This document shows positions 27,062 through 36,827 of a DNA stretch of 64,000 nucleotides, in pieces. Below the pieces are notes generated by a model, which saw only the letters and a program-made list of their open reading frames with translations, had not been told where the DNA came from and did not search any database. The translations under genes were made by a program, and so were the position numbers. Positions within the stretch are counted from its first letter, which is position 1. Each line of letters begins with the position of its first letter. Location: assembly GCF_009664835.1 (NCBI RefSeq), contig NZ_CP045929.1, positions 1,984,001 through 2,048,000 of the forward strand. The letters are read 5' to 3'. This DNA comes from Allosaccharopolyspora coralli (GTDB lineage Bacteria; Actinomycetota; Actinomycetes; Mycobacteriales; Pseudonocardiaceae).

Positions 27062-28701
27062 GCCGAGTCCTCCCGTGCCTCGTGGTGGCCGAGCCGCTGC
27101 ACGGCCTGGACCAGTTCGACCAGGCCTGCGGCCCGGTCCGTCAGGTGCAGCCGCAGCACCGGCCGGTGTTGCTGGGCGAGGACCTGACCGTCACCGAGGG
27201 CCTGGGCCCGTTGCAGTTCGCCGAGCGAGTACGGGCGCTCCGGCACGTCGAGGTCGGTCTCGGACGCGCCGGTGATCTGCAAGTACACGCCGTTGTGGTG
27301 ACCACCCTTGTGGTACTGCCCGGTCGAGTGCAGGAACCGGGGCCCCCACCCGAACGTCGTCTGCGCGCCGGTGCGGCGCGCCAGCTCCGGCCGCAGAACG
27401 GCCGCGGAGGCGTCGTCGAGCCGGTCCAGATAGGCCTGCACCGACAGATAGCCGTGGTCCGGCATCGCGGCGACGAACGCCCGCAACACCTCGGAGATCG
27501 TGCCTGCACCGGGCGAAAGCCAGGCGCCCTGGGCGTGCACTTCGACGGAACCGTCGACGAGGGTCGGGCTCGCCACCGGCCCGCCTGCCCCGCCGTCGAG
27601 GAGCGTGCGCGCGGCCTTCTTCGCGGCTTCCACGTCGGGCTGGTCGAACGGGTTGATCCCGAGCACGCGGCCGAGTAGCGCGGTGGCGTGCTCCCAGAGC
27701 AGGAACAGACCGCCGAGGCCGCCGGACGTGGCGATCTGCGCCGAGCCGTGCGGGGGTCCGACGGCGACGGTCGTCGCGTCGTCACCGCGGTCGGTGAAGC
27801 CGGGGGAGTCGGCGCTCTCGACGACGACCGACAGCACACCGGTGCCGTTCTTGCCGGTGGACTCGGCGATCAGCTGCTCGACCCAGTCGCCGAAGCCGGA
27901 GATGCCGGAGCCGGTGTCGGCGAAGACGGCCTTCTCCGCGCCGTGGGTGTGAGCCGCGGCCAGTGCGGCGGCCAACCGCACCGCCGGGTTCTCCGGCGAG
28001 TCCACCCGCACCTGCTCGTGTGCGGCGGCGGCGTCGTCGAGCAGGCTCGCGATGTCGGCCCCCGCCAGCCCGGCCGGGACCAGGCCGAACGCCGTCAGCG
28101 CCGAGTAGCGTCCGCCGACGTGCGGATCCGCGGTGAAGACCTTGCGGTATCCGGCTTCCTCCGCGGTCCTCTGCAGTGGTGACCCAGGGTCAGTGACCAC
28201 TACCATCCGCGTTGCCGGATCGATTCCGTCTTGTGCGAAAGCGCGTTCGAAGATCCTGCGATGGCTGTCGGTCTCGACCGTCGAACCCGACTTCGACGAC
28301 ACCACCAGCACCGTGCGGCTGAGCTCGCCCTCGAGCGCGTCGGCCACCTGACCGGGGTCGGTGGTGTCGAGGACCGTCAACGCCACCCCGTCGGTCGCGG
28401 TGATGACTTCCGGCGCCAGCGACGAGCCGCCCATGCCCGTGAGCACGATCCGGTCGAGTCCCTCCGCGTGCAGCTCCGCGCGCAGTGCGTCGATCTCGGC
28501 AGGCAGCGACCGCGACGTCTCGTGCAGCGTCGTCCACGCCAGGCGGATCGACGCCTCGCTCTCCGCGTCCGGACCCCACAACGTCGGGTCCGCGGCGGCG
28601 AGCTTGCCGGGGACGCCCTCGGCCACCAGCGATTCGACCTGGCCCCCGGCGTCGGCGGCCAGTGCCTCGTCGCAGATCTCGACTGAAGTCCCGTTCGCCA
28701 T
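27058..28701 (-). CDS. pgi: Glucose-6-phosphate isomerase
   Basis: 547 residues. It interconverts glucose 6-phosphate and fructose 6-phosphate. Sugar-phosphate-binding SIS motifs GMGGSSLAPE and VSSKSGSTVET are visible near residues 90 and 135, followed by DPHVGGRYSALTAFGLVP. It is the bacterial form that is placed in pentose-phosphate operons of actinobacteria. A 40-bp perfect palindrome lies upstream, between pgi and tal. Confidence 0.95.
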   Translation of the reverse strand: MANGTSVEICDEALAADAGGQVESLVAEGVPGKLAAADPTLWGPDAESEASIRLAWTTLHETSRSLPAEIDALRAELHAEGLDRIVLTGMGGSSLAPEVITATDGVALTVLDTTDPGQVADALEGELSRTVLVVSSKSGSTVETDSHRRIFERAFAQDGIDPATRMVVVTDPGSPLQRTAEEAGYRKVFTADPHVGGRYSALTAFGLVPAGLAGADIASLLDDAAAAHEQVRVDSPENPAVRLAAALAAAHTHGAEKAVFADTGSGISGFGDWVEQLIAESTGKNGTGVLSVVVESADSPGFTDRGDDATTVAVGPPHGSAQIATSGGLGGLFLLWEHATALLGRVLGINPFDQPDVEAAKKAARTLLDGGAGGPVASPTLVDGSVEVHAQGAWLSPGAGTISEVLRAFVAAMPDHGYLSVQAYLDRLDDASAAVLRPELARRTGAQTTFGWGPRFLHSTGQYHKGGHHNGVYLQITGASETDLDVPERPYSLGELQRAQALGDGQVLAQQHRPVLRLHLTDRAAGLVELVQAVQRLGHHEAREDSA

Positions 28702-28730
28702 GCAACTCCTTCAGTTCGGTGATCGACGGT

Positions 28731-28770
28731 TCCGGCGGGGACACGGCAGCGCTGCCGTGTCCCCGCCGGA
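28731..28770. repeat. 40-bp perfect palindrome between tal and pgi
   Basis: TCCGGCGGGGACACGGCAGC and its exact complement abut without a loop (20 + 20 bp). It lies 21 nt after the tal stop and 30 nt before the pgi start on the same strand. As RNA it would form a very stable hairpin. No T-tract follows, so it may stabilise or process the transcript, or act as a partial terminator that sets tal-tkt apart from pgi-zwf-opcA-pgl. Confidence 0.85.
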
Positions 28771-28790
28771 GACCGGTGGGCTCGCGGCCC

Positions 28791-29891
28791 TTACTTCGCC
28801 TGCTGCAACTGCTCGGAGACGGTCTCCAGCAGCTCGTCCCAGGACTTCTCGAACTTCTCCACGCCCTCGCGCTCGAGGACCGCGAACACGTCGTCGAGGT
28901 CGATCCCGACGGCCGAGAGCGCGTCGAAGACCTTCTGCGACTCGGCGGCCGTTCCGGTCACCGTGTCACCCACGATCTCGGCGTGGTCGGCGGTGGCCTC
29001 CAACGTCGCCTCCGGCATGGTGTTCACCGTGTTCGGGGCGACGAGTTCGTCGACGTAGCGGGTGTCCGAGTACGCGGGGTCCTTCACCCCGGTGGAGGCC
29101 CACAGCGGACGCTGCGGCTTCGCGCCGTCGGCCTGCAGGGCCGCCCACCGCTCGGAGGAGAACACCCGCTCGTAGGCGGCATAGGCCAGCCGGGCGTTGG
29201 CGATCGCCGCCTTGCCCTTGAGGTCCTGACCGCCGTCGACGGTGTCCAGCCGCTTGTCGATCTCGGCGTCCACACGGGAGACGAAGAACGACGCGACCGA
29301 GGCGATACCGGCGAGTGGGTGCCCGTTGGCCTTGGCCCGCTCGAGACCGGCGAGGTAGGCGTCCATGACCTCCCGGTAGCGCTCCACGGAGAAGATGAGC
29401 GTCACGTTCACGCTCACGCCCTCCGCTAGCGCACGGGTGATCGCGGGCAGGCCCTCGACGGTGGCCGGGATTTTGACCATCAGGTTCGGCCGGTCCACCG
29501 CCTTCCACAGCTCCAGGGCCTCGGCGACGGTGCGCTCGGTGTCGTGCGCCAGCCGCGGGTCGACCTCCAGCGAGACCCGGCCGTCGTGCCCGGACTCGTA
29601 GACGTTGCGGAACACGTCGGCCGCGTCCCGTACGTCCGCGGTCGTGATCTCCCGGACCGTGTCGTCCACGCTCGCGCCCCGGGCCGCCAGGGTGCGGATC
29701 TGATCGTTGTAGTCGGCGGCGTTGGACAGCGCCTTCGCGAAGATCGTCGGATTCGAGGTGACTCCCACGACGGCCTTCTGCTCGATCAGCTCGGCGAGGT
29801 TGCCGGAGGTGATCCGATCGCGGGAGAGGTCGTCGAGCCAGATGGAGACGCCCGCCTCGCTCAGCGCCTTGAGGTTGGTGTTGGTCGTCAC
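28791..29891 (-). CDS. tal: Transaldolase
   Basis: 366 residues from GTG at 29891, preceded by GGAGGG. It transfers a dihydroxyacetone unit between sugar phosphates. The Schiff-base lysine is in NLMVKIPAT, and the entry motif [15 protein letters not shown] is near residue 40. Length fits the longer actinobacterial/cyanobacterial transaldolase class. Only 14 nt separate it from tkt. Confidence 0.97.
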   Translation of the reverse strand: MTTNTNLKALSEAGVSIWLDDLSRDRITSGNLAELIEQKAVVGVTSNPTIFAKALSNAADYNDQIRTLAARGASVDDTVREITTADVRDAADVFRNVYESGHDGRVSLEVDPRLAHDTERTVAEALELWKAVDRPNLMVKIPATVEGLPAITRALAEGVSVNVTLIFSVERYREVMDAYLAGLERAKANGHPLAGIASVASFFVSRVDAEIDKRLDTVDGGQDLKGKAAIANARLAYAAYERVFSSERWAALQADGAKPQRPLWASTGVKDPAYSDTRYVDELVAPNTVNTMPEATLEATADHAEIVGDTVTGTAAESQKVFDALSAVGIDLDDVFAVLEREGVEKFEKSWDELLETVSEQLQQAK

Positions 29892-29905
29892 TGCATTCCC
29901 TCCGC

Positions 29906-32005
29906 TCACGCGTCGCTGCGTGCGTTGGACAGGCTGCGCCGGGCGGCGTCGACCACGGCGTCCGTGGTGATGCCGAACTTCTCGAACAGCGTCTTGTAGT
30001 CGGCCGACGCGCCGAAGTGCTCGAGCGAGACCGACTCCCCGGCGTCCCCGACGAACCGGTGCCAGCTCATCGCCACACCGGCCTCGACCGAGACCCGTGC
30101 CTTCACCGCCGGTGGCAACACCTGCTCGCGGTAGCTCTTGTCCTGCTGGTCGAACCACTCGACACAGGGCATCGAGACCACACGAGTGGCAACGCCCGAG
30201 TCCTCGAGGATCTTCCTGGCCTCCACGGCCAGCTGCACCTCGGACCCGGTCGCGATGAGCAGCAGCTCCGGGGTGTCCTTCGAGGCTTCCGCGAGCACGT
30301 ATCCGCCCTTGGCGACGCCGTCGGCGTCGGTGCCCTCCAGCGTCGGCACACCCTGGCGGGTCAGCGCCAGCCCGGACGGGCCGGAGGTGTCCTCCAGCAC
30401 GGCGCGCCACGCGTGCGCTGTCTCGTTGGCGTCGGCCGGGCGGACGACGTTGAGACCCGGGATCGCACGGAGCGAGCTGAGCTGCTCGATCGGCTGGTGC
30501 GTGGGGCCGTCCTCGCCGAGCCCGATCGAGTCGTGCGTCCACACGTAGACGACCGGGGCGTTCATCAGCGCCGCGAGCCGCACCGCGGGGCGCATGTAGT
30601 CGCTGAAGATGAGGAACGTCCCACCGTACGGGCGGGTTCCGCCGTGCAGCGCGATGCCGTTGAGGATCGAGCCCATCGCGTGCTCACGCACACCGAAGTG
30701 CAGGGTCCGGCCGTAGGGCTGGGCCGGGAACATCTCGGTGGAGATCTCGGTGGGGCCGAACGAGTCGACGCCCTTCATCGAGGTGTTGTTGCTCTCGGCG
30801 AGGTCGGCCGAACCGCCCCAGAGTTCCGGCAGCACGTCGGCCAGGGCGGCGAGTACCTCACCGGAGGCCTTCCGGGTGGCGACGCCCTTGGCGTCCGGCT
30901 CGAACGTCGGCAGCTTCTCCGCCCAGCCTGCGGGCAGCTCCCGCGTGCGCATGCGCTTCAACAGCGCGTTGCGCTCCGGGTTCGCCGCCGCCCACGCGTC
31001 GAAGGAGACCTGCCACTCGTTCCGGGAAGCCTGACCCCGGTCCAGCACCTTGCGGGCGTGGGTGAGCACGTCGTCGGAGATCGCGAAGTGCTGCTCCGGG
31101 TCGAAGCCGAGCTCCTTTTTGATCTCGGCGACCTCGTCGCCGCCCAGCGCGGCACCGTGGGCCTTGCCGGTGTTCATCTTCGTCGGCGCCGGGTAGCCGA
31201 TGACGGTGCGCAGCACGATCATCGTCGGACGTTCGGTCTCCGCCCGCGCGGCCTCGAACGCGTCCATGATGCCGACGACGTCCTCGCCGCCGTGGACGGT
31301 CACCACGTGCCAGCCGTAGGCTTCGTAACGCTTCGCAGTGTCCTCGGACAGCGCGATGTTCGTGTCGTCCTCGATCGAGATCTCGTTGGCGTCGTAGACG
31401 ACCGTGAGGTTGCCCAGTCGCTGGGTACCTGCCAACGACGACGCCTCGGAGGTCACGCCCTCCTCGATGTCACCGTCGGAGGCGATCACGTAGACCTGGT
31501 GATCGAAGGGGCTCTGCCCCTGCGTGGCCTCCGGGTCGAGCAGTCCGCGCTCGCGGCGTGCGGCCATCGCCATGCCGACCGCGTTCGCGAGCCCCTGACC
31601 GAGCGGGCCGGTGGTGGTCTCGACGCCGGGCGTGTGCCAGTACTCCGGATGCCCTGGCGTCCGCGACTCCCAGGTGCGCAGCGACTTGATGTCGTCGAGT
31701 TCCAGCCCGTAACCGGACAGGAACAGCTGCAGGTACAGGGTCAGGCTCGAGTGCCCGGCCGACAGTACGAACCGGTCGCGACCGATCCAGGAGGCGTCGG
31801 TCGGGTCATGCCGCATCACGCGCTGGAACAGCGCGTACGCGGCCGGGGCCAGGCTCATGGCGGTGCCTGGGTGACCGCTCCCGCACTTCTCGACCGCATC
31901 GGCGGCCAGCACCCGGACGGTGTCCACAGCGCGCTGGTCGAGTTCGGTCCAATCTGCGGGGAGTCGCTTGGTTGTCAAGCGGTCAAGATCGTCGGTGACG
32001 GACAC
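29906..32005 (-). CDS. tkt: Transketolase
   Basis: 699 residues from GTG at 32005, with GGAG 8 nt upstream; GTG 32029 and longer frames are possible but unlike homologues. It transfers two-carbon units using thiamine diphosphate. Visible: [11 protein letters not shown], the TPP motif [14 protein letters not shown], and the pyrimidine-domain block [14 protein letters not shown], then [15 protein letters not shown]. First gene of the pentose-phosphate group; a family A palindrome lies upstream. Confidence 0.97.
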   Translation of the reverse strand: MSVTDDLDRLTTKRLPADWTELDQRAVDTVRVLAADAVEKCGSGHPGTAMSLAPAAYALFQRVMRHDPTDASWIGRDRFVLSAGHSSLTLYLQLFLSGYGLELDDIKSLRTWESRTPGHPEYWHTPGVETTTGPLGQGLANAVGMAMAARRERGLLDPEATQGQSPFDHQVYVIASDGDIEEGVTSEASSLAGTQRLGNLTVVYDANEISIEDDTNIALSEDTAKRYEAYGWHVVTVHGGEDVVGIMDAFEAARAETERPTMIVLRTVIGYPAPTKMNTGKAHGAALGGDEVAEIKKELGFDPEQHFAISDDVLTHARKVLDRGQASRNEWQVSFDAWAAANPERNALLKRMRTRELPAGWAEKLPTFEPDAKGVATRKASGEVLAALADVLPELWGGSADLAESNNTSMKGVDSFGPTEISTEMFPAQPYGRTLHFGVREHAMGSILNGIALHGGTRPYGGTFLIFSDYMRPAVRLAALMNAPVVYVWTHDSIGLGEDGPTHQPIEQLSSLRAIPGLNVVRPADANETAHAWRAVLEDTSGPSGLALTRQGVPTLEGTDADGVAKGGYVLAEASKDTPELLLIATGSEVQLAVEARKILEDSGVATRVVSMPCVEWFDQQDKSYREQVLPPAVKARVSVEAGVAMSWHRFVGDAGESVSLEHFGASADYKTLFEKFGITTDAVVDAARRSLSNARSDA

Positions 32006-32239
32006 GGACGCAGCTCCAGTTTCCTTCACGCGGTGGATGCGGTCTGGACCGATCCCATCCGCTGTTATCCCTCGTCCGAGATCCAGCCTAGTCGTGTCCG
32101 ACTCGTGCTCGCTCACCCGTCCGGACCGGCCACTCGACCGAGGGTCGCGGCCGGGATACGCCTACGCTTCGTCGCTACCCCGCTCGGCTGCCCGCCCCTG
32201 TGGCCGCGTCCGCTCGCGACGTCCTGACCTGCGGACTCA

Positions 32240-32445
32240 GAGCGCATTGTGGAGCTTGGTCGGGTGGTCCGTGACCGGCGTCCCAGTTCGCGCCTCGCGG
32301 TGCTGGGGTCCTGTTGAGTGCCGACGTGTACGCGGCGAGAACCCCTGCCTCGCGAGGCACGAACTCCGAACGCCGGAGCCCCTCACGGGCTGATCACGTG
32401 TGACCGTGCCCTACGGGCACAAGGCCAGGTCCCCAATGCTCTCTC
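32240..32445. repeat. Palindromic element, family A, copy A2
   Basis: The 32006-32453 gap contains this element and no gene. Arms AGTTCGCGCCTCGC (32285-32298) and GCGAGGCACGAACT (32352-32365) pair with one mismatch. The trailing hairpins CTCCGA/CGGAG and GTGCCC-tac-GGGCAC are kept. Ends GAGCGCATTGTGG and CCCCAATGCTCTC form the imperfect terminal inverted repeat. The remaining 32006-32239 should hold the tkt promoter; I see no definite signal in it. Confidence 0.8.
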
Positions 32446-32453
32446 ACGTCCTG

Positions 32454-33422
32454 TCAGGGCAGCAGGAGCAGGCTTCCTGTCGTGCGGCGGGCCTCGAGGT
32501 CCTCGTGGGCGCGTGCGGCCTCGGCGAGCGGGTAGGTACCGCCCACACGAATGCGCAGGACCCCGCTCGCGATCGCGGAGAACAGGTCGCCGGAACGCCA
32601 GTCCAGTTCCTCCCGCGAGAGCAGATGGTGCGCCAGCGTCGGCCGGGTGAGAAAGACCGAGCCCGCCGAGTTCAGCCGTTGCGGGTCCAGTGGCGGCACC
32701 GGGCCGCTGGCCGCGCCGTACAACGCGAGGGTTCCGCGCGGACGCAAGGAAGCCAGGCTCGCGTCGAAGGTGTCCTTGCCGACACCGTCGTAGACCACGT
32801 CCACGCCGCGCCCGTCGGTGAGGTCGCGGACCTGGTCGGCGACGTCGTCGCGGTCGTAGCGGATGATCTCGTCGGCGCCCGCCTCGGTGGCGAGCTTCGC
32901 TTTCTCGTCGGTGGAGACGGTCCCGACGACGATGCCGCCTTTGGCCTTGATCCACTGGGTCAGCAACAGCCCCATGCCGCCTGCGGCGGCGTGCACCAAC
33001 GCGGTGTTGCCGGTGGCGACCGGGAACGTGGAATTCACCAGGTAGTGCGCGGTCATGCCTTGCAGCATCGACGCGGCCGCGGTCTGGTCGTCGATGCCAC
33101 CGGGAAGCCGGACGAGCTTGTCCGCGGGCACCAGCGCCTGTTCGGCGTAGCTGCCGGGCACCATCGACCAGCCCACGCGGTCACCGACCGCGACCCCGTC
33201 GACGCCGTCGCCGACGGCCACGACCGTCCCCGCGCCTTCCGAACCCGGCGTGAACGGTGTCGGCATCTCGTAGAGCCCACTGCGCTGGTAGGTGTCGATG
33301 AAGTTCACCCCGCTGGCGGCGACGCGGACGAGGACCTCGCCGCCGCTGGGGGACGGGTCGTCGAGCTCGACGCTGTGGAGGGCCTCGGGGCCGCCCGGTT
33401 GCCGCACCTGGATCGCGCGCAT
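32454..33422 (-). CDS. qor: Quinone oxidoreductase (zinc-free MDR family)
   Basis: 322 residues from ATG at 33422, preceded by AGGAAGG. It resembles E. coli Qor: NADPH-dependent one-electron reduction of quinones. Motifs: RAIQVRQPGGPEAL at the start, GVNFIDTYQRSGLY, and the nucleotide-binding HAAAGGMGLLLTQ near residue 145. No structural or catalytic zinc Cys is present. The location next to ctaA matches the mycobacterial core order. Confidence 0.92.
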   Translation of the reverse strand: MRAIQVRQPGGPEALHSVELDDPSPSGGEVLVRVAASGVNFIDTYQRSGLYEMPTPFTPGSEGAGTVVAVGDGVDGVAVGDRVGWSMVPGSYAEQALVPADKLVRLPGGIDDQTAAASMLQGMTAHYLVNSTFPVATGNTALVHAAAGGMGLLLTQWIKAKGGIVVGTVSTDEKAKLATEAGADEIIRYDRDDVADQVRDLTDGRGVDVVYDGVGKDTFDASLASLRPRGTLALYGAASGPVPPLDPQRLNSAGSVFLTRPTLAHHLLSREELDWRSGDLFSAIASGVLRIRVGGTYPLAEAARAHEDLEARRTTGSLLLLP

Positions 33423-33598
33423 GCGCAGGCACCTTCCTGTCCGGATCGTGATCGTTCCCGCGAGCCTCCCGCCGCGCGCGGGCCTGTCGCAACATCGTCT
33501 CGCCCCGTGGCCGTTCGCGCCCTTCCGGGCCCGGCTGGGGTGGAGGTGTGTGCCACGTTGCGGCGCGAGCGTGGGGCGACTGTGTCTAGGATCTCGGC

Positions 33599-33910
33599 GT
33601 GGCTGACGAGAAGACTGACCAGCAGACAGCAGCGCCGGCGAAGGCCGTGGCGCGCGCGAAGGCGTTCGTCGACGAGCACGGCGGCGAGGGCCGCGCCGTG
33701 GTGCAGAACCTCGGCCGGACGGGCGCTCGCATCGTGCTGATCGGCGCCGACGGCGCGTTCGGCGACGTGGTCGTCGCGGACGTGGCGACCGGTGAGTCCG
33801 TGATCGAGGCGGTCGAGAACCTGACCGCGTCGGAATGGGACGCCCAGACCACCGCGGCGTTGACCATCGGGCCCGCCCACCGCAAGAAGATGGCAGGCAT
33901 GAACGGCTGA
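33599..33910 (+). CDS. Conserved small protein of unknown function
   Basis: 103 residues, GTG start. I do not recognise the family. It has a charged N-terminus (residues 1-20), then an α/β segment with RAVVQNLGRTGARIVLIGADGAFGDVVV, and ends HRKKMAGMNG. No membrane segment or signal. It is divergent from qor and upstream of a regulator gene. Coding looks real from the protein-like composition and third-position GC bias. Confidence 0.65.
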   Translation: MADEKTDQQTAAPAKAVARAKAFVDEHGGEGRAVVQNLGRTGARIVLIGADGAFGDVVVADVATGESVIEAVENLTASEWDAQTTAALTIGPAHRKKMAGMNG

Positions 33911-34024
33911 CGAGCGGCCACGGCCGCGACACGCGCGGCGCCGCCTGTTGGCCCCGCACTTCGTTGTCGTCTACCTTTTCAGCATCGCCCGAAGTTGATC
34001 ACTCCGGAGAGCTGAGGAGGCACG

Positions 34025-34519
34025 GTGGCCGACTACGCGCCCCGCACCGACCGTCCCGCGATGTCGGAATGGATCGAACAGATGGCGGCGCACTTCGAAG
34101 CCAGCGAAGGCATGCCGCTCATCGCGGGCCGGATCCTGTCGTTCCTGCTGATCTGCGATCCGCCGGAACGGACCGCCGCCGAGCTCTCGCACGCGTTGGC
34201 CGCCAGCACCGGCTCGGTCAGTACCAACGTACGGCTGCTGCTGCGGCTCGGGGTGATCTCCAGGACCACCCGCCAGGGCCGGGAGGCCGCGCTCTACCGG
34301 GTCGAGGAAGACCACTGGTCGCAGTTCGTGCGCCAACGCATGGAGCGGGTCACCGAACTCGAACAGCTCACCGCCGAGGGCCTGCGCATGTTCAGCGGGC
34401 AAGGCGAACGGGCGCGACGGCTGCGCACGGTGCACGAGTTCTACGCCTGGCTCAGCGAGCAGATGCCCGAACTGTGGCGGCGGTGGGAACGCGAGGGCGC
34501 CACCCGGTTGCGGTTCTGA
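34025..34519 (+). CDS. GbsR/MarR-like winged-helix regulator
   Basis: 164 residues, GTG after GAGGAGGCACG. The winged helix-turn-helix lies at about residues 32-85 (GRILSFLLICDPPERTAAELSHALAASTGSVSTNVRLLLRLGVISR), followed by a basic wing and a helical dimerisation region. GbsR-like proteins often control transporter or stress genes; the target is unknown. It converges on ctaA with a 7-nt gap. Confidence 0.85.
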   Translation: MADYAPRTDRPAMSEWIEQMAAHFEASEGMPLIAGRILSFLLICDPPERTAAELSHALAASTGSVSTNVRLLLRLGVISRTTRQGREAALYRVEEDHWSQFVRQRMERVTELEQLTAEGLRMFSGQGERARRLRTVHEFYAWLSEQMPELWRRWEREGATRLRF

Positions 34520-34526
34520 GGCGCGT

Positions 34527-35495
34527 TCAGGCGCCGACCGGTTCCTTCTCCGCGTCGCCAGTGATGGTCGGCACCGGTCCACGGTAGCGGGATTCGCCCC
34601 ACAGCAGCGCGGTCAGCGCGATCACGACCGTCGCGCCGAACACGTGCAACACCACCATCGCCTCAGGAACGCCGAGCAGGTACTGAACCGAACCGAGCGC
34701 GCCCTGCGCGAGCACGACGACGCAGGTCGTCCCGTAGACGCGCAACAGTGACTTCGTCGGACGGGTGTAGCGCAGCCACACCCCGAACACGGCGAGAAGG
34801 CACACGTACGCCATCACCAACAGCGCGTGCACCTGTGTGAGCAGCGGCACGGCGACCCCGAGGCGCGGGGTGTCGGCGTCACCGGCGTGCGGACCTGCGG
34901 CCGTGACGAGGGTGCCTGCGAGCAGCATCGCGAAGGTCGTCGCGGTCACGGCGACCAGCAGACGCCGCATCGGCACCGTCACCAGCAGCGCCGGTTCCCG
35001 GTCGCCTTCGCCTGCGGCGTGGAACAAGTGCGCGGCCACCCAGATCAGCACCGCCGACGCCATGAAGTGCAGCGAGACACTCCACCAGCTCAGGTCCACC
35101 AGCACGGTGATCCCGCCGAGCACGGCCTGCACCAGCACGCCAACGGGCATGACCAGTGCCAGGCGCACGAGGCGGCGCCGGTACGGACGAGTCCGCCACG
35201 CCGCCAGCAGACAGGCCAGTGCCACGAAGCCGACCAAGCCGGTGAGCAGCCGGTTGCCGAATTCGATGACCTGGTGCAGGGTCGCGACCTCCGCGTGCGA
35301 GACCGGCACCATGCTGCCGGGGAAGCACTGCGGCCAGGTCGGGCATCCGAGCCCGGAGCCGGTCACCCGCACCGTCGCACCGGTCACCGCGATGAGCAGC
35401 TGGGTCACCAGCACCGCGAGCGCCAGCCCGCGCAGCAGACGCGTGGGCGGGTGCGACAGGAACGAAAGGCGGGACAGCGCGGACGAACTCGACAC
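34527..35495 (-). CDS. ctaA: Heme A synthase CtaA
   Basis: 322 residues with about eight membrane helices. It oxidises heme O to heme A for cytochrome aa3 oxidase. Signature blocks: TGATVRVTGSGLGCPTWPQC with the redox-active Cys region, and LHQVIEFGNRLLTG with a heme-ligand His. The partner gene ctaB (heme O synthase), usually near tkt in this core block, is not in the window. Confidence 0.94.
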   Translation of the reverse strand: MSSSSALSRLSFLSHPPTRLLRGLALAVLVTQLLIAVTGATVRVTGSGLGCPTWPQCFPGSMVPVSHAEVATLHQVIEFGNRLLTGLVGFVALACLLAAWRTRPYRRRLVRLALVMPVGVLVQAVLGGITVLVDLSWWSVSLHFMASAVLIWVAAHLFHAAGEGDREPALLVTVPMRRLLVAVTATTFAMLLAGTLVTAAGPHAGDADTPRLGVAVPLLTQVHALLVMAYVCLLAVFGVWLRYTRPTKSLLRVYGTTCVVVLAQGALGSVQYLLGVPEAMVVLHVFGATVVIALTALLWGESRYRGPVPTITGDAEKEPVGA

Positions 35496-35638
35496 GCCTT
35501 CATGCTATGTCCAGCGGTGTCCGATCCCGCGCCCGGGCTCGGCAGGGCAGTGCCGAAGAGTTTCCCCCACGGACGCGACCGGACCGCCCGCTGAGGTTCC
35601 GCCGGCCGCCCCGCCGAGCAGGACCTTCAGTGAGGCGC

Positions 35639-36502
35639 TCAACCCGAGGTCTTGCGGGCGAAGAGCTTTTGGGGGAGCCCGCCGTTCTTGAGCACCTGGT
35701 GGCTGAGTTCGGCACCGTGCCGGGTGAGCCGCTCGATCTTCTCGGCGCCGATCCGCATCCACGGGGCCATCGACTGTGAGTCCGTCGCCGTCTCGACGTC
35801 CTCGCGCAGCTTGGTGCCCTCTTCGGTGATCGTGCCCTGCTCGTCCAGCAGGCCCTGCTCGCGCAGTTCGTGCTGGGTGGCCGTCCACTGCTCGTCCGAC
35901 CATGCCCTGGTCGCCTTGGCGGCGGACTCGGTGAACGCCTTGCCGGTCGACACGTGCAGCACCAGAGCCTGGAGCCCGGACAAGCCTGCGGTGTGCAGGG
36001 CGGCGACGTGTGCGTCCCCGCGGAACTCGCGGAGCAGCGTGACGCCGTGCCAGAGCCGCAGGTGCGGTGCTTGCGGCCACTCCAGGTCGGCGTGCCCGGC
36101 GTAGAGCGGTTTGCCGTCCGGTGTGCAGGCCTCGGCGGCCTCCTTGGCGACCGCGGCGGACTCGGCGACCTCGGTGGAGTCCGCGATCTCGTCGCCGAGC
36201 AGGCGGCGGAGCGCGCGGTCCACGGCCCGGTAGCGCGCGGCGATGACGTCGTCGGGGGAGCTGAGGGTCCAGGCGTGGGGAATGACGGTCGCGACGGCAG
36301 CCGGATTGAAGTTGAAGAACGTCGCGGCGACCACGCCCCCCGGAACCGGCCCCATCGCCGCGGCGCGTCCCGCGCAGTAGGCCATCAACCCTTTCTCGAG
36401 ACCGAGGGCGGTGAACTCCTCCTCGGACTCCGGCGCGAAGTAGATCATGGCGTGCAGCGGGTCCAGCGAGGCTTGGGACAGGCGGGCGATCTCAGTGGTC
36501 AT
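35639..36502 (-). CDS. SCO6745 family protein
   Basis: 287 residues. The N-terminus (ARLSQASLDPLHAMIYFAPESEEEFTALGLEKGLMAYCAGRAAAMG) and the central FFNFNPAAVATVIPHAW match the actinobacterial SCO6745-like family, sometimes labelled SalK-related helix-turn-helix proteins. No enzymatic motif is visible. It has no obvious partner gene; a family B palindrome lies just upstream. Confidence 0.75.
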   Translation of the reverse strand: MTTEIARLSQASLDPLHAMIYFAPESEEEFTALGLEKGLMAYCAGRAAAMGPVPGGVVAATFFNFNPAAVATVIPHAWTLSSPDDVIAARYRAVDRALRRLLGDEIADSTEVAESAAVAKEAAEACTPDGKPLYAGHADLEWPQAPHLRLWHGVTLLREFRGDAHVAALHTAGLSGLQALVLHVSTGKAFTESAAKATRAWSDEQWTATQHELREQGLLDEQGTITEEGTKLREDVETATDSQSMAPWMRIGAEKIERLTRHGAELSHQVLKNGGLPQKLFARKTSG

Positions 36503-36539
36503 GAACGCACCCTATCGATCGCACAAGGGGGTGCGCGGG

Positions 36540-36735
36540 GTTGAGCTGCGTGGGTGGTCGGGTGGCGGAACCTCAGCGCCCTCCTCGCTGCGGGAACGGT
36601 TTCTCGAGTAGCCCACCTACGCAGCGAAACCGCTGTCCTCGCGAGGAGGGCGCTGAGAACCCGCGGGTGGTCCGGCTGCGTCCGTGGTGATTGCTCAGCG
36701 GCTCCGCCGCTGCCACGACACGACGACCTCGTTTC
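36540..36735. repeat. Palindromic element, family B, copy B2
   Basis: Perfect 17-bp arms CTCAGCGCCCTCCTCGC (36572-36588) and complement (36641-36657). Inner stem CGGTTTC/GAAACCG surrounds GAGTAGCCCACCTACG. A second hairpin CAGCGGC-tcc-GCCGCTG is at 36696-36712. It fills most of the 36503-36827 gap, which contains no gene. Confidence 0.85.
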
Positions 36736-36827
36736 CCGTCGCATTCGCACACCGGCGAGCCGCGAGCTGAGGTTCCACGGCACCACACACGCAGATCAAA
36801 CTGCGCGACCAGTGGGGTCGGCGCTGC

